DNA of 64,000 bases from Pseudomonas fluorescens (GCF_000968015.1 NZ_LACH01000014.1:171582-235581), one strand, 5' to 3'; counted from the stretch's first letter, positions 28,786-40,451 are shown. Numbers and translations: made by a program. Notes: generated from the sequence alone by a model not told the origin.

Positions 28786-29609
28786 GGCAGGCGCCCCAGG
28801 CTGATACGTTCGTGACCGCCCAGATCGGTGCGGCTGTGGACTTCTTCAAAGCCGCGGGTCAGCAGCAAATCGCGTACCGCAGTGGCTTGATCGTAACCGT
28901 GTTCAAGCATCAGCCAACCGCCCGCCTCCAGATAATCCGGCGACTGGGCGACGATCAGACGCAGATCGTCGAGCCCATCGATGCCGGCCACCAAGGCACT
29001 GGCCGGTTCGAAGCGCACATCGCCTTCCACCAGATGCGGGTCGGCGGAAGCGATGTAAGGTGGATTGCTGATGATCAGCTGAAAACGTTGACCTTCCAGC
29101 GCACTGAACCAATGACTGCTCAGTACGGTGGCGTTGTTCAGGTGCAGGCGCTGGCGATTGCGCTCGGCCAGGGCCACGGCTTCGAGCACGCGATCCACGG
29201 CGGTAACCTTCCAGGCCGGACGCTCGCTGGCCAGGGCCAACGCAATGGCGCCGCTGCCGGTGCCGAGATCGAGCACTGAGGCGGGTGTGGCTGGCAGCAG
29301 TTCCAGCGCAGTCTCCACTAGTAGCTCGGTGTCCGGTCGCGGGATCAGCGTATGCGGCGCAACTTCCAGATCAAGCTTCCAGAAGCCTTGCTGACCGAGG
29401 ATGTAGGCCACTGGCTCACCGCCACGGCGGCGCTGCAAATACTCGGCAAATTTAAGCGCCGCTTCGCTTGGAACGATGCGCTCGGGCCAGGTGTGCAGAA
29501 AACTGCGGGACTTGCCCAACGCAGCGGCCAGCAACAATTCGGCATCCAGGCGCGCGGTGGGCGAATCTGGCAGGTCGGCAGCGCGTAACAAACTGGCAAT
29601 GATCGTCAT
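28779..29609 (-). CDS. prmC: Release factor glutamine methyltransferase
   Basis: A 276-residue SAM methyltransferase that methylates the Gln of the GGQ motif in release factors. The SAM motif VLDLGTGSGAIAL is near residue 117 and the catalytic NPPY motif (IISNPPYIASADPH) near residue 185. It begins at the base next to the prfA stop codon, the usual bacterial arrangement of enzyme and substrate genes. Confidence 0.95.
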   Translation of the reverse strand: MTIIASLLRAADLPDSPTARLDAELLLAAALGKSRSFLHTWPERIVPSEAALKFAEYLQRRRGGEPVAYILGQQGFWKLDLEVAPHTLIPRPDTELLVETALELLPATPASVLDLGTGSGAIALALASERPAWKVTAVDRVLEAVALAERNRQRLHLNNATVLSSHWFSALEGQRFQLIISNPPYIASADPHLVEGDVRFEPASALVAGIDGLDDLRLIVAQSPDYLEAGGWLMLEHGYDQATAVRDLLLTRGFEEVHSRTDLGGHERISLGRLPC

Positions 29610-30692
29610 TTACTCACCTATCGCTGCCAATTGGTCGGCCTGGTATTCGGCCAGCAACGGCTCGATCACCGCATCGACGCCACCCGCGAGGATTTCGTCG
29701 AGGGAGTACAGCGTCAGGTTGACCCGGTGGTCGGTGACCCGCCCCTGGGCAAAGTTATACGTGCGGATCCGCTCCGAACGATCGCCCGAGCCGACCAGCA
29801 ATTTACGCTCGCTAGCGATAGCGTTCGCGGCGGCGCTGGTCTGCTGGTCGTTGAGCTTGGCCGACAGCCAGGACATCGCCCGGGCGCGGTTCTTGTGCTG
29901 GGAACGTTCTTCCTGGCACTCGACGACGATACCGGACGGCAAGTGCGTGATGCGGATCGCCGAGTCCGTCTTGTTGACGTGCTGACCACCGGCACCGGAG
30001 GATTTGTAGGTATCGATGCGCAAATCCGAAGGATTGATCTCGATCGCTTCCTGCTCGTCCGGCTCGGGCAACACCGCTACGGTGCAGGCCGAGGTATGGA
30101 TGCGGCCCTGGGATTCAGTGGCCGGAACCCGCTGCACACGGTGCGCCCCGGATTCGAACTTCAGCTTGCCGTAGACGTTCTCGCCTTCGACGCGGGCAAT
30201 GACTTCTTTATAGCCACCATGTTCGCCTTCGTTCTCCGAGAGAATCTCCACCCGCCAACCACGACGCTCGGCGTAACGCGAATACATGCGGAACAGGTCG
30301 CCGGAGAAAATCGCCGCCTCGTCACCGCCGGTGCCAGCACGGATTTCGAGGAACACGTTACGCCCGTCATTCGGATCCTTGGGCAGCAGCATGCGTTGCA
30401 GGCTGGCTTCGATGTCGATCAGTTGCTCTTTGGCTTCGCGGACTTCTTCCACGGCCATTTCGCGCATGTCCGGGTCGCTGTCCTTGAGCAGCGCCTGAGC
30501 GCCCTCGAGATCGCTTTGCACCTTGAGCAACTGTTTATAGGTTTCGACAATCGGTTCGACTTCCGCGTATTCCTTGGAATAGGTGCGGAATTTGGTCTGG
30601 TCGGAAATGACCTCGCCGTCGCCAAGCAAGGCGGTCAATTCCTCGAAACGGTCCTGGAGGATGTCCAGCTTATTGAGCAGTGACGCTTTCAT
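29610..30692 (-). CDS. prfA: Peptide chain release factor 1
   Basis: A 360-residue factor that ends translation at UAA and UAG. The catalytic GGQ is in [15 protein letters not shown] near residue 235, and the codon-recognition PxT motif ([13 protein letters not shown]) is near residue 190. The length equals E. coli RF1. The start overlaps the hemA stop by 4 bases, so translation coupling is likely. Confidence 0.97.
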   Translation of the reverse strand: MKASLLNKLDILQDRFEELTALLGDGEVISDQTKFRTYSKEYAEVEPIVETYKQLLKVQSDLEGAQALLKDSDPDMREMAVEEVREAKEQLIDIEASLQRMLLPKDPNDGRNVFLEIRAGTGGDEAAIFSGDLFRMYSRYAERRGWRVEILSENEGEHGGYKEVIARVEGENVYGKLKFESGAHRVQRVPATESQGRIHTSACTVAVLPEPDEQEAIEINPSDLRIDTYKSSGAGGQHVNKTDSAIRITHLPSGIVVECQEERSQHKNRARAMSWLSAKLNDQQTSAAANAIASERKLLVGSGDRSERIRTYNFAQGRVTDHRVNLTLYSLDEILAGGVDAVIEPLLAEYQADQLAAIGE

Positions 30693-31978
30693 TGCGGTTT
30701 TTTATCCGAAAAGCTATCCGATGAGCCCTCATTCAGGGCAAAGAGTTCCTGGGCCATGGCCAGCGCATCGAGGCGGCCTTCGGCAGAGAGCTTTTTCAAC
30801 TGCACGCTCGGTGCGTGCAAGAGTTTGTTGGTCAGGCCACGCGCCAGCTGCACCAGCACGTCTTCGGCGCTGCTGCCGTTGGCCAGCATGCGCTGGGCCT
30901 TCTGCAATTCTTCGTCGCGCATGCGCTCGCTTTGTTGGCGATAGGCCTTGAGCACATCCACCGCCGCCAGTTCACGCAGGCGGACCATGAAATCTTCGGC
31001 ACCGACCGAGACCATCTCCTCTGCTGCCTGGGCTGCGCCCTGGCGACTCTTGAGGTTCTCGGCGACCACTTCGTGGAGATCGTCGACGCTATAGAGGTAA
31101 ACGTCGTCCAGTTCGCCGACTTCAGGCTCGATATCGCGCGGTACGGCGATGTCTACCATGAAGATTGGCTTGTGCTTGCGCAGTTTCAAGGCGCTTTCCA
31201 CCGCGCCCTTGCCCAGGATCGGCAACTGGCTGGCGGTAGAGCTGATAACGATGTCGCTGCGCACCAGTTCCGCCGGGATGTCCGAGAGCAACACCGCGTG
31301 GGCGCCAAACTGCTCGGCCAGAATGCTCGCGCGCTCCAGGGTGCGGTTGGCAACGACGATGCGCTTTACACCCAATTCGTGCAGATGGCGGGCGACCAGG
31401 GTGATGGTCTCGCCGGCGCCGATCAGCAAGGCCTGGCTACGTTGCAGGTCGCTGAAAATCTGTTTCGCCAGGCTGACCGCGGCAAACGCCACTGACACCG
31501 GGTTCTCGCCAATGGCGGTGTCGGTGCGCACCTGTTTGGCCGCATTGAACGTGGCCTGGAACAGCCGCCCGAGCAACGGACCGATTGTGCCGGCCTCGCG
31601 GGCTACGGCGTAGGCCGATTTCATCTGACCGAGAATCTGCGGTTCGCCCAACACCAGCGAATCGAGCCCGGAGGCCACCCGCATCATGTGACGAACTGCC
31701 GCATCATCTTCATGCACATAAGCACTCGCGCGCAGCTCTTCGAGGCTCAAATGGTGATAATCGGCCAGCCAGCGCAATATGATGTCAGCCGAAAGGTGAT
31801 CCTGCTCTATATAGAGTTCACTGCGATTGCAGGTGGAGAGGATCGCAGCTTCGCGGCTGTCGGTGAGTCGGCAGAGCTGCTGCAAGGCCTCCACCAGCTG
31901 CTCAGGGGTAAAGGCCACGCGCTCGCGGACGTCTACTGAAGCAGTCTTGTGGTTGATACCGAGTGCAAGGAAGGCCAT
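30689..31978 (-). CDS. hemA: Glutamyl-tRNA reductase
   Basis: A 429-residue enzyme making glutamate-1-semialdehyde, the first committed step of heme synthesis. Catalytic Cys is in [10 protein letters not shown] near residue 50, NADPH site in [12 protein letters not shown] near residue 187. It is the first gene of the minus-strand hemA-prfA-prmC-moeB-murI operon. The ATG at 31978 is followed by the typical [13 protein letters not shown]. Confidence 0.96.
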   Translation of the reverse strand: MAFLALGINHKTASVDVRERVAFTPEQLVEALQQLCRLTDSREAAILSTCNRSELYIEQDHLSADIILRWLADYHHLSLEELRASAYVHEDDAAVRHMMRVASGLDSLVLGEPQILGQMKSAYAVAREAGTIGPLLGRLFQATFNAAKQVRTDTAIGENPVSVAFAAVSLAKQIFSDLQRSQALLIGAGETITLVARHLHELGVKRIVVANRTLERASILAEQFGAHAVLLSDIPAELVRSDIVISSTASQLPILGKGAVESALKLRKHKPIFMVDIAVPRDIEPEVGELDDVYLYSVDDLHEVVAENLKSRQGAAQAAEEMVSVGAEDFMVRLRELAAVDVLKAYRQQSERMRDEELQKAQRMLANGSSAEDVLVQLARGLTNKLLHAPSVQLKKLSAEGRLDALAMAQELFALNEGSSDSFSDKKPQ

Positions 31979-32060
31979 TCAAGGTCGCTGATGGTGACGT
32001 GAAGCCGGCAATTGTCCTACTTCGACAGAGCCAGAACAACTATTCGATATCTATCGCCCC

Positions 32061-32150
32061 TGTAGGAGCTGCCGAAGGCTGCGATCTTTTCAGGTTTCAA
32101 AGGTGCCGCACAGGCAAGATCAAAAGATCGCAGCCTGCGGCAGCTCCTAC
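32061..32150. repeat. Inverted repeat, TGTAGGAGCTG family
   Basis: Ends TGTAGGAGCTGCCGAAGGCT and complement (one base differs, GCGGC for TCGGC), with inner GATCTTTT/AAAAGATC arms. Same family as 6468-6562 and 63182-63269. It lies in the 282-base gap between the divergent hemA and TPR genes, an unusual place for a repeat of this class, since both promoters must lie in the same gap. Confidence 0.87.
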
Positions 32151-32260
32151 GATTGTCCCCATGACTCGCCTCTATAAAGGCGCCAATTGAGACTCGGTTA
32201 TGTTTGGCCGAAGGCTTGTGTCATGATGATCCGACCGCAGGTTAGTCGTCCTCTTCCTAT

Positions 32261-33985
32261 ATGAATAGATCTTCCGCGTTGCTCCTCGCTTTTGTCTTCC
32301 TCAGCGGCTGCCAGGCCTTGGCACCCGTTTCGTCGGACGGTACGCCGCCGGTCGAAGACAGCACTCCGGCCCCTGAAAAGCCCAAGGTTTACAGCTCATT
32401 CAGTGAAGAAACCATCTTCAGTCTGTTGAGCGCCGAACTGGCTGGCCAGCGCAATCGTTTCGACATTGCCCTGGACAACTACGTGACCCAGGCGATCAAT
32501 ACTCAGGATCCGGGCATCTCCGAGCGGGCATTCCGTATCGCCGAGTACCTGGGCGCCGATCAGGCGGCCCTGGACACCGCGTTGATCTGGGCGAAAAACG
32601 CCCCGCAAGACCTTGAGGCGCAACGGGCAGCTGCCGTGCAACTGGCTCGTGCCGGGCGTTATGACGACTCCATGGTCTATATGGAGAAAGTCCTGCAGGG
32701 CAAGGGCGACACGCATTTCGATTTCCTCGCCCTGTCGGCGGCCGATACCGACCAGGACACGCGCAACGGTTTGATGAAAAGTTTTGACCGTTTATTGCAG
32801 CGCCACCCGAACAACAGTCAGCTGATTTTCGGCAAAGCCTTGCTGCTGCAACAGGACGGTGACGCCAAGGGTGCGCTGGGCCTGCTGGAAGACAATCCGC
32901 CGGACGAAGGCGAAATAGCGCCAATCCTGCTGCGCGCACGCCTGCTGCAGACCCTCAGTCGTGGCGATGAAGCCTTGCCGCTGCTGCAAAAAAGCATCAA
33001 GAAATACCCGGACGACAAACGCCTGCGCCTGACTTACGCGCGCATGCTGGTTGAACAGGACCGCATGGACGACGCCAAAGCGGAGTTCTCGAGCCTGGTT
33101 CAGCAGTACCCCGAAGACGACGAACTGCGTTATTCCCTGGCGTTGGTCTGCCTGGAAGCCAAGGCCTGGGATGAGGCCAAGGGCTATCTGGAAGACCTGA
33201 TTGCCCGGGAAAGCCACGTCGATTCGGCTCACTTGAACCTCGGTCGTATCGCTGAAGAGCGCAACGACCCTCAAGGCGCGCTGATCGAGTACGCCCAGGT
33301 CGGCCCGGGCAACGATTACCTGCCGGCACAATTGCGTCAGGCCGATATCCTGATGAACAACGGCAGGACCGCCGAAGCCCAAAGCCGTCTGGCTGCGGAG
33401 CGCGATGAGCAGCCCGATTACACGATTCAGTTGTATTTGATCGAAGCCGAAACCTTGTCCGCCAATAAACAGCCCGACAAGGCCTGGAATGTATTGAAGC
33501 AAGCCTTGCAGCAATACCCGGACGATCTGAACCTGCTGTACACCCGCGCCATGCAGGCGGAAAAACGCAATGACCTGGCGCAGATGGAAAAAGACTTGCG
33601 CCTGATCATCAAGCGCGACCCGGACAACGCGATGGCGTTGAACGCCCTCGGTTACACCCTGTCCGACCGTACGACGCGCTACGCCGAAGCCAAGGCCTTG
33701 ATCGAACAGGCACACAAGATCAACCCGGAAGACCCGGCGGTACTCGACAGTCTCGGCTGGGTGAACTTCCGCATGGGCAATCTCGACGAAGCCGAACGCC
33801 TGCTGCGCCAGGCGCTGGAGCGCTTCCCCGATCAGGAAGTCGCCGCGCACCTGGGCGAAGTCCTGTGGGCCAATGGCAAGCAACGGGAAGCCAAACAAAT
33901 CTGGAGCAAGTTCCTCAAGGAACAGCCCGACAGCCCCATCCTGCGCAGCACCATCAAGCGCGTGACCGGATCAGAGACTCTTTAA
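32261..33985 (+). CDS. TPR-repeat lipoprotein (PA4667-like)
   Basis: A 574-residue lipoprotein. The signal peptide ends in the lipobox LSGC (Cys17). The mature protein is almost wholly tetratricopeptide-like helices; clear repeats are seen around [20 protein letters not shown], residues 450-480 ([15 protein letters not shown]) and 490-530 ([20 protein letters not shown]). It is probably held in the inner leaflet of the outer membrane as a scaffold. It precedes lolB by 4 bases and forms an operon with lolB and ispE. The homologue at this place in P. aeruginosa has no well-defined role that I can name. Confidence 0.88.
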   Translation: MNRSSALLLAFVFLSGCQALAPVSSDGTPPVEDSTPAPEKPKVYSSFSEETIFSLLSAELAGQRNRFDIALDNYVTQAINTQDPGISERAFRIAEYLGADQAALDTALIWAKNAPQDLEAQRAAAVQLARAGRYDDSMVYMEKVLQGKGDTHFDFLALSAADTDQDTRNGLMKSFDRLLQRHPNNSQLIFGKALLLQQDGDAKGALGLLEDNPPDEGEIAPILLRARLLQTLSRGDEALPLLQKSIKKYPDDKRLRLTYARMLVEQDRMDDAKAEFSSLVQQYPEDDELRYSLALVCLEAKAWDEAKGYLEDLIARESHVDSAHLNLGRIAEERNDPQGALIEYAQVGPGNDYLPAQLRQADILMNNGRTAEAQSRLAAERDEQPDYTIQLYLIEAETLSANKQPDKAWNVLKQALQQYPDDLNLLYTRAMQAEKRNDLAQMEKDLRLIIKRDPDNAMALNALGYTLSDRTTRYAEAKALIEQAHKINPEDPAVLDSLGWVNFRMGNLDEAERLLRQALERFPDQEVAAHLGEVLWANGKQREAKQIWSKFLKEQPDSPILRSTIKRVTGSETL

Positions 33986-33989
33986 GATT

Positions 33990-34607
33990 ATGTTTTTGCG
34001 CCACCTCATTGTTTTCAGCTTCATCGCCCTGCTCGCCGGTTGCGCGGGCTTCGGTGCCCGCGAATCGGTACAGGGCCAAGGCAACGCGGCCCAATGGCGG
34101 GACTACAAACAGCAATTGACCAGCCTCGACGGCTGGCAGATCAACGGCAAGATCGGTATCCGCGCGCCAAAAGATTCAGGCAGCGGCACGTTGTTCTGGC
34201 TGCAACGACAGGATTACTACGACATCCGCCTCTCCGGCCCCCTGGGTCGCGGCGCGGCTCGCTTGACGGGTCACCCTGGCAAAGTTTCGCTGGAAGTGGC
34301 CAATCAGGGCCGTTATGACGCAACGACACCAGAGGCGCTGGTCGAAGAACAGCTCGGCTGGAAGTTACCCGTTTCCAACCTGGCCTGGTGGGTTCGCGGG
34401 CTCCCGGCGCCGGACAGCAAAAGCCGCCTGACCCTGGATGCCGACAGCCGCCTGGCCCATCTCGAACAGGATGGCTGGCAAGTCGAATACCTGAGTTACG
34501 CCGAGCAAAACGGTTATTGGTTGCCCGAGCGGATCAAACTGCACGGCACCGACCTTGATATCACGCTGGTGATCAAGGAATGGCAACCACGCAAATTGGG
34601 GCAGTGA
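33990..34607 (+). CDS. lolB: Outer-membrane lipoprotein receptor LolB
   Basis: A 205-residue lipoprotein that takes lipoproteins from LolA and inserts them into the outer membrane. Signal peptide with lipobox LLAGC (Cys15). The mature part has the LolB pattern: [22 protein letters not shown], the [12 protein letters not shown] block and the WWVRGLPAP segment. It is coupled to the TPR gene upstream and to ispE, which starts 3 bases after its stop; the same order is found in many gammaproteobacteria. Confidence 0.94.
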   Translation: MFLRHLIVFSFIALLAGCAGFGARESVQGQGNAAQWRDYKQQLTSLDGWQINGKIGIRAPKDSGSGTLFWLQRQDYYDIRLSGPLGRGAARLTGHPGKVSLEVANQGRYDATTPEALVEEQLGWKLPVSNLAWWVRGLPAPDSKSRLTLDADSRLAHLEQDGWQVEYLSYAEQNGYWLPERIKLHGTDLDITLVIKEWQPRKLGQ

Positions 34608-34609
34608 AC

Positions 34610-35461
34610 ATGACCGCTCCGCGCTTGACGCTGCCCTCCCCGGCCAAACTCAATCTGATGCTGCACATACTCGGTCGCCGTGAAGACGGTTATCACGAGT
34701 TGCAGACTATTTTTCAGTTTCTCGATTACGGCGATGAAATCACGTTCGCCGTTCGTGATGACGGTGTGATTCGACTGCACACCGAATTCGATGGCGTTCC
34801 TCACGACAGCAATCTGATTGTTCGAGCTGCAAAAAAACTTCAGGAGCAATCCGGTTGTTCGCTCGGTATCGACATCTGGATCGAAAAAATTCTGCCCATG
34901 GGCGGTGGAATCGGAGGCGGCAGTTCAAATGCCGCGACGACTTTGCTCGGCCTCAATCATCTTTGGCAATTGGGCTGGGATGAGGATCGACTGGCCGTGC
35001 TGGGCCTGACGCTTGGCGCCGACGTCCCGGTTTTCGTGCGTGGGCACGCGGCTTTTGCCGAAGGCGTGGGGGAGAAATTGACCCCTGTAGACCCCGAAGA
35101 ACCGTGGTATCTCGTGCTTGTGCCGCAAGTCTCTGTAAGTACAGCAGAAATTTTTTCAGATCCGTTGTTGACACGTAACTCTTCTCCCATTAAAGTGCGC
35201 CCCGTTCCCAAGGGAAACAGTCGAAATGACTGCTTACCGGTGGTAGCAAGGCGTTACCCAGATGTACGTAACGCATTGAATTTGTTAGGTAAATTTACCG
35301 AAGCAAAACTCACCGGAACTGGAAGTTGTGTGTTTGGGGGCTTCCCAAGCAAAGCTGAAGCTGATAAAGTCTCGGCCCTTCTTACAGAGACCCTTACAGG
35401 GTTTGTAGCAAAGGGAAGCAACGTTTCGATGTTGCATCGCAAGCTGCAAAGTCTGCTCTAA
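34610..35461 (+). CDS. ispE: 4-diphosphocytidyl-2-C-methyl-D-erythritol kinase
   Basis: A 283-residue GHMP kinase of the MEP isoprenoid pathway. N-terminal [23 protein letters not shown] contains the catalytic Lys and Asp region; the ATP loop is [17 protein letters not shown] near residues 95-111. From about 35120 the base composition becomes more AT-rich (GAAATTTTTTCAG) than in the 5' half, while the frame stays intact. The tRNA-Gln gene follows after 37 bases. Confidence 0.94.
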   Translation: MTAPRLTLPSPAKLNLMLHILGRREDGYHELQTIFQFLDYGDEITFAVRDDGVIRLHTEFDGVPHDSNLIVRAAKKLQEQSGCSLGIDIWIEKILPMGGGIGGGSSNAATTLLGLNHLWQLGWDEDRLAVLGLTLGADVPVFVRGHAAFAEGVGEKLTPVDPEEPWYLVLVPQVSVSTAEIFSDPLLTRNSSPIKVRPVPKGNSRNDCLPVVARRYPDVRNALNLLGKFTEAKLTGTGSCVFGGFPSKAEADKVSALLTETLTGFVAKGSNVSMLHRKLQSLL

Positions 35462-35498
35462 AAGGAACCGAGTACTGGGTACTCGTTGCAACAGATAC

Positions 35499-35573
35499 AG
35501 GGGCGTCGCCAAGCGGTAAGGCAGCAGGTTTTGATCCTGCCATGCGTTGGTTCGAATCCAGCCGCCCCTGCCA
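35499..35573 (+). tRNA. tRNA-Gln (anticodon TTG)
   Basis: A 75-base cloverleaf including CCA. The acceptor stem AGGGGCG pairs with CGCCCCT; the anticodon stem GCAGG/CCTGC holds the loop TTTTGAT with anticodon TTG at 35531-35533; the T loop TTCGAAT is present. It lies between ispE and prs. Confidence 0.96.
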
Positions 35574-35618
35574 TTTTCTATACTCATCCAGGTTACCCTC
35601 AGCCTCTAGGTACTGCGC

Positions 35619-36560
35619 GTGTCCAAGATGATGGTCTTTACGGGGAACGCTAACCCCGATCTGGCTCGGCGTGTTGTACGTCAGCTGCATATCCCTCTCG
35701 GTGACATCTCTGTCGGTAAGTTCTCCGACGGCGAAATTACTGCCGAGATCAATGAAAACGTCCGCGGTAAAGATGTCTTCATTATTCAGCCGACTTGCGC
35801 TCCGACCAACGATAACCTGATGGAACTGGTAGTGATGGCTGATGCCTTCCGCCGCTCCTCAGCTACTCGTATCACTGCTGTTATTCCTTACTTTGGTTAT
35901 GCCCGTCAGGATCGCCGTCCGCGTTCCGCACGTGTGGCTATCAGCGCGAAAGTCGTTGCTGACATGCTTACCGTAGTCGGCATCGACCGTGTTCTCACGG
36001 TTGATCTGCATGCTGACCAAATCCAGGGTTTCTTTGATATTCCGGTAGATAACATCTACGGCTCCCCAGTATTGGTGGATGACATTGAAGATCAGCGCTT
36101 CGAAAACCTGATGATCGTGTCCCCGGACATTGGTGGCGTCGTGCGTGCACGTGCTGTTGCCAAATCCCTGGGCGTGGATCTCGGGATCATCGACAAACGC
36201 CGTGAGAAAGCCAATCACTCTGAAGTGATGCATATCATCGGTGATGTCGAAGGGCGTACCTGTATTCTGGTCGATGACATGGTCGATACCGCCGGCACTC
36301 TGTGCCACGCGGCCAAGGCCCTGAAAGAGCATGGCGCTGCCAAGGTTTTCGCCTACTGCACACACCCTGTGCTGTCCGGTCGGGCGATCGAAAACATCGA
36401 AAATTCCATGCTGGACGAACTGGTGGTGACTAACACCATCCCGTTGTCCGCTGCTGCTCAAGCCTGCTCGCGTATCCGTCAATTGGATATCGCACCGGTA
36501 GTTGCCGAAGCGGTTCGCCGCATCAGCAACGAAGAATCGATCAGCGCGATGTTCCGTTAA
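35619..36560 (+). CDS. prs: Ribose-phosphate pyrophosphokinase
   Basis: A 313-residue enzyme that makes PRPP from ribose 5-phosphate and ATP. The start is GTG at 35619 ([19 protein letters not shown]); an ATG three codons later is the alternative. The PRPP-synthase signature [17 protein letters not shown] is near residues 128-144 and the PRPP-binding loop [11 protein letters not shown] near residue 220. Its product feeds hpt and upp, encoded elsewhere in this window. It is closed by a strong terminator. Confidence 0.97.
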   Translation: MSKMMVFTGNANPDLARRVVRQLHIPLGDISVGKFSDGEITAEINENVRGKDVFIIQPTCAPTNDNLMELVVMADAFRRSSATRITAVIPYFGYARQDRRPRSARVAISAKVVADMLTVVGIDRVLTVDLHADQIQGFFDIPVDNIYGSPVLVDDIEDQRFENLMIVSPDIGGVVRARAVAKSLGVDLGIIDKRREKANHSEVMHIIGDVEGRTCILVDDMVDTAGTLCHAAKALKEHGAAKVFAYCTHPVLSGRAIENIENSMLDELVVTNTIPLSAAAQACSRIRQLDIAPVVAEAVRRISNEESISAMFR

Positions 36561-36598
36561 GGGCCCTGCCCTTCTCGAATATCTCGTTGACGAAAAGC

Positions 36599-36636
36599 GC
36601 CCCGCCCCGGCATTCCTGTCGGGGCGGGGCTTTTTT
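36599..36636 (+). terminator. Intrinsic terminator of prs
   Basis: GC-only stem GCCCCGCCCCG/CGGGGCGGGGC with a 10-base loop followed by six T. Confidence 0.93.
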
Positions 36637-36701
36637 GCCCATATCGCCTTTAGCGCTGGTCGCAAACGCTGGGGCGAATGTGGTTATTTTGGAGATACAA
36701 C

Positions 36702-37304
36702 ATGAACGATTTTACTCTGAATGCTGAAGTGCGTTCCGACCTGGGGAAAGGTGCGAGCCGCCGCCTGCGTCGTCTCGCAAGCCTGGTACCAGCTGTAGTT
36801 TACGGTGGCGAAAAAGCCCCTGAATCCATCAGCATGCTGGCTAAAGAAGTTGCCAAACTGCTCGAAAACGAAGCGGCTTACAGCCACATCATCGAGCTGA
36901 ACGTTGGCGGCACCAAGCAAAACGTAATCATCAAAGCTCTGCAGCGTCACCCGGCCAAAGGCCACGTGTTGCATGCTGACTTCGTACGCGTTGTAGCTGG
37001 CCAGAAACTGACCGCTACCGTACCTGTACACTTTGTTGGTGAAGAAGCTCCGATCAAGAAAGGCGGCGAAGTTTCGCACGTTGTTTCGGAAATCGAAGTG
37101 ACCTGCCTGCCAAAAGACCTGCCTGAATTCATCGAAGTCGACCTGGCTAACGCCGAAATCGGTTCGATCATTCACCTGTCTGACCTCAAAGCCCCTAAAG
37201 GCGTTGAGTTTGTTGCTCTGGCACACGGCGATGACAAGGCTGTTGCCAACGTCCACGCTCCACGTGTTGCTCCAGAAGCTACCGAAGAAGGCGCAGCAGA
37301 GTAA
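36702..37304 (+). CDS. rplY: 50S ribosomal protein L25 (general stress protein CTC type)
   Basis: A 200-residue protein: N-terminal L25 domain binding 5S rRNA (about 1-95, [20 protein letters not shown]) and C-terminal TL5/CTC beta domain (about 100-185, [17 protein letters not shown]), with an Ala/Glu-rich tail. This is the long form; E. coli L25 has the first domain only. ATG 36702 follows GGAGA. It probably forms one unit with pth, 169 bases downstream, as in many bacteria. Confidence 0.95.
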   Translation: MNDFTLNAEVRSDLGKGASRRLRRLASLVPAVVYGGEKAPESISMLAKEVAKLLENEAAYSHIIELNVGGTKQNVIIKALQRHPAKGHVLHADFVRVVAGQKLTATVPVHFVGEEAPIKKGGEVSHVVSEIEVTCLPKDLPEFIEVDLANAEIGSIIHLSDLKAPKGVEFVALAHGDDKAVANVHAPRVAPEATEEGAAE

Positions 37305-37473
37305 TTTCACTCTGTTCGCCGGAGTGACCGGAAACATCGCGGACTAGAGCGTAGCGAGAAAGCGGGCGAGAACGCGGAGTTTACATAATGGTAAATGAGC
37401 ACTTGTCGTCCACTTTCGCCGCACACACCTGTCGCGGCGATGTTATCCACCACTCCAAGGAAGGGCCCCTATC

Positions 37474-38058
37474 GTGACTGCCATCAAACTGATCGTTGGC
37501 CTGGGAAATCCAGGCGCTGAATACGAACAGACCCGGCATAACGCAGGGGCCCTTTTTGTTGAGCGCATCGCGAACGCACAAGGCGTAAACCTTGTGGCCG
37601 ATCGCAAATATTTCGGCCTGACCGGGCGCTATTCGCATCAGGGTCAGGATGTTCGTCTGCTGATTCCCACCACCTACATGAACCGCAGCGGCCAGGCCGT
37701 CGCGGCACTTGCCGGCTTCTTTCGGATAAAGCCGGAAGAGATTCTGGTGGCGCACGACGAACTCGACCTGCCACCGGGCGTTGCCAAACTCAAACAGGGC
37801 GGCGGCCACGGCGGTCACAACGGGTTGCGCGACATCATTGCGCAACTGGGCAATCAGAATACCTTTTACCGCTTGCGGCTTGGCATTGGCCACCCGGGCG
37901 TTGCCAGTATGGTTTCAAATTTCGTCCTGGGTCGTGCGCCACGCGCCGAACAGGAAAAACTCGATGCCAGCATCGACTTTGCCCTCGGCGTGCTGCCGGA
38001 TATCCTCGCCGGTGAATGGAACCGCGCGATGAAAAACCTGCACAGCCAGAAGGCCTGA
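37474..38058 (+). CDS. pth: Peptidyl-tRNA hydrolase
   Basis: A 194-residue enzyme releasing tRNA from peptidyl-tRNAs that have dropped off the ribosome. GTG start at 37474 gives [24 protein letters not shown] with the catalytic His in RHNAG (near residue 22); the [12 protein letters not shown] block near residue 110 is conserved. ychF starts 22 bases downstream, the usual pth-ychF pair. Confidence 0.96.
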   Translation: MTAIKLIVGLGNPGAEYEQTRHNAGALFVERIANAQGVNLVADRKYFGLTGRYSHQGQDVRLLIPTTYMNRSGQAVAALAGFFRIKPEEILVAHDELDLPPGVAKLKQGGGHGGHNGLRDIIAQLGNQNTFYRLRLGIGHPGVASMVSNFVLGRAPRAEQEKLDASIDFALGVLPDILAGEWNRAMKNLHSQKA

Positions 38059-38080
38059 CTCACTCCTCGGGGAAAACACC

Positions 38081-39181
38081 ATGGGATTCAATTGCGGCAT
38101 CGTCGGCCTGCCTAACGTCGGCAAGTCCACCCTATTCAACGCCCTGACCAAATCCGGGATCGCGGCCGAGAACTTCCCCTTCTGCACCATCGAACCGAAC
38201 ACCGGTATCGTGCCGATGCCGGATTCGCGTCTGGAAGCCCTGGCGGCCATCGTCAATCCCAAGCGCATCCTGCCGACCACCATGGAATTCGTCGACATCG
38301 CAGGCCTGGTGGCCGGCGCCTCGAAAGGTGAAGGCCTGGGCAACAAGTTCCTCGCCAACATCCGTGAAACCGATGCCATCGCCCACGTAGTCCGCTGCTT
38401 CGAAGACGAGAACGTGATTCACGTCTCGAACAGCGTCGACCCGAAACGCGACATCGAAATCATCGACCTGGAACTGATCTTCGCCGACCTCGACAGCTGC
38501 GAGAAGCAACTGCAGAAAGTCGCCCGAAACGCCAAAGGTGGTGACAAGGACGCGGTGGTCCAGAAAGGCCTGCTGGAGCAATTGATCGCTCACTTCACCC
38601 TCGGCAAGCCTGCGCGTACGCTGATGAAAACCATGGGCGCCGACGACAAAGCGGTGATTCGTGGTTTCCACCTGCTGACCACCAAGCCGGTCATGTACAT
38701 CGCCAACGTCGCGGAAGATGGTTTCGAGAACAACCCGCTGCTGGACATCGTCAAAGCCATCGCCGAAGAAGAAGGCGCCATGGTGGTTCCGGTCTGCAAC
38801 AAGATCGAAGCCGAAATCGCCGAGCTGGAAGACGGCGAAGAGAAAGACATGTTCCTCGAAGCCCTGGGCCTCGAAGAGCCTGGCCTGAACCGCGTAATTC
38901 GCGCTGGCTACGAAATGCTGCACCTGCAGACCTACTTCACCGCCGGTGTCGAAGAAGTCCGCGCCTGGACCGTACGCGTGGGTGCTACCGCGCCACAAGC
39001 CGCCGGCGTGATCCACACCGACTTCGAAAAAGGCTTCATCCGCGCCGAAGTTATCGCCTATGACGACTTCATCCAGTACAAGGGCGAAGCCGGCACTAAA
39101 GAAGCGGGTAAATGGCGCCTGGAAGGCAAGGACTACATCGTTAAAGACGGCGACGTGATGCACTTCCGTTTCAACGTATAA
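38081..39181 (+). CDS. ychF: Redox-regulated ribosome-associated ATPase YchF (OLA1)
   Basis: A 366-residue P-loop protein of the Obg family that prefers ATP. The P-loop [14 protein letters not shown] is at residues 8-21, switch region [20 protein letters not shown] near residues 70-90, and the C-terminal TGS domain (about 280-364) ends in the conserved [18 protein letters not shown] terminator follows. Confidence 0.97.
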   Translation: MGFNCGIVGLPNVGKSTLFNALTKSGIAAENFPFCTIEPNTGIVPMPDSRLEALAAIVNPKRILPTTMEFVDIAGLVAGASKGEGLGNKFLANIRETDAIAHVVRCFEDENVIHVSNSVDPKRDIEIIDLELIFADLDSCEKQLQKVARNAKGGDKDAVVQKGLLEQLIAHFTLGKPARTLMKTMGADDKAVIRGFHLLTTKPVMYIANVAEDGFENNPLLDIVKAIAEEEGAMVVPVCNKIEAEIAELEDGEEKDMFLEALGLEEPGLNRVIRAGYEMLHLQTYFTAGVEEVRAWTVRVGATAPQAAGVIHTDFEKGFIRAEVIAYDDFIQYKGEAGTKEAGKWRLEGKDYIVKDGDVMHFRFNV

Positions 39182-39216
39182 CGGTGACCGTGGATTTACA
39201 CGGACCTCGATAGACA

Positions 39217-39254
39217 AAAAATCCCCGTAATCACTCGCTGATACGGGGATTTTT
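39217..39254 (+). terminator. Intrinsic terminator of ychF
   Basis: 13-base stem AAAAATCCCCGTA/TACGGGGATTTTT with a 12-base loop; symmetrical, so it may work in both directions. Confidence 0.9.
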
Positions 39255-39371
39255 GCGTCTTGGGATCACCATCCTCTTCGTTTACACGCAGACCTTGCGG
39301 GCCTGCGCGTGACGTATTGGCCAGGGTCACGGCAGCCCGTCGTTCACGATTGCGCCGTGATACACCTTCTG

Positions 39372-40277
39372 TCAGGTCGCTTCGGGTAAAGGATGCGCTT
39401 TCTCAGGCGGTTTGATCGAACCGATGTAAACCGCAAAGATAGTCACCAGCGCGCCGCAAATCTGCAGCGTGGAGCTGGCCTTGCCGAGAAAGGTGACATC
39501 AATGAAATACGTGATTACCGGCTCCAGTAACAGGATCAGACCTGCCAACCCCAGGCTGATGGCTCCGATCGAGCGGTTGACCAGCAACCAGCCGACAAAC
39601 TGCACCAGTACCCCGTATATGATCAGCATCAGCAAGGTTTGCCCATCCACGATGGCCAAGCTTTCCCCGGTTGCCAGCGCATATGTCAGCAGAACCAGTG
39701 CCGCCCAAAGACTCAAATTGAGCATCTGTGCGATCTTGTCCCCCCCGCCGTCAGGCAACTGGGTGTTGATCTTCAGGAAGTACACGCAGATAGCATATGC
39801 CAGCCCCGACAGTACGCCATACACCACGCCCTTCATCCCTACCGCATTGCTCATCTCGGGTAGCAACAACAGATAGAGCCCAACAAATGCCAAGGTGATG
39901 GATACCAGGAAGTACATCGAAGGTTTTTCCTTCAACAGGTACAACCCCAGCAGGGTCATGAAGAACACCTGACAGTTGGTCAGGATCGACCCGATGCCAG
40001 GGCCGACGATATAGATGCTCTGGTGCCAGAGCGCCAGGTCGATGGCCAAAAACACCCCAGCCAACGCGGTGTACAGCTGCGCCTTGGCGCTTTTGAGCAG
40101 TACCGGTATTTTGCGCACCTTGAGCAGCAGGAAGAACAGGATCGAGGCGAACAACATCCGATAGAACCCTGCGCCACCCGCGCCGATATGGGCGAAAGCG
40201 ACGGCGAGAGCAGACAGACTGAGCATCAGTCCGCCGAGGGTCAACTCAATGATTGCCCGATTGTTATTAGTCGACAT
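39372..40277 (-). CDS. EamA/DMT family transporter
   Basis: A 301-residue inner-membrane protein with ten hydrophobic segments in two EamA repeats (about 8-140 and 155-290), a layout of drug/metabolite exporters. The start ATG 40277 follows GAGG; an ATG four codons upstream is the alternative. It lies in a three-gene group with a glutathione S-transferase-like gene (same strand, 174 bases away) and a divergent AraC regulator gene. Its substrate cannot be inferred. DNA around it is less GC-rich than the neighbouring core genes. Confidence 0.83.
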   Translation of the reverse strand: MSTNNNRAIIELTLGGLMLSLSALAVAFAHIGAGGAGFYRMLFASILFFLLLKVRKIPVLLKSAKAQLYTALAGVFLAIDLALWHQSIYIVGPGIGSILTNCQVFFMTLLGLYLLKEKPSMYFLVSITLAFVGLYLLLLPEMSNAVGMKGVVYGVLSGLAYAICVYFLKINTQLPDGGGDKIAQMLNLSLWAALVLLTYALATGESLAIVDGQTLLMLIIYGVLVQFVGWLLVNRSIGAISLGLAGLILLLEPVITYFIDVTFLGKASSTLQICGALVTIFAVYIGSIKPPEKAHPLPEAT

Positions 40278-40451
40278 GAGAAACCTCATTGATAAAGACC
40301 GGAATTAATTTTATGAACACTCACACCCCTCCCCGGGCAACAAACATCAGACTCGACAAAGCAGAAAAGCCCCAAAGGTCTTTTCTGCCACGAGAAAAAA
40401 AAAAACAACTAATTTTTAATGGGCTTTAATAGTTGGCAGCAACGCAACTTT

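Noticed and set aside
38132..39217. 361-residue open frame on the minus strand
   Set aside because: Antisense to ychF, a conserved gene with all motifs intact.
40361..40388. Hairpin GCAGAAAAG/CTTTTCTGC between the EamA and GST genes
   Set aside because: A stem is real, but it has no T run in the direction of transcription; its role as a terminator is unsupported.
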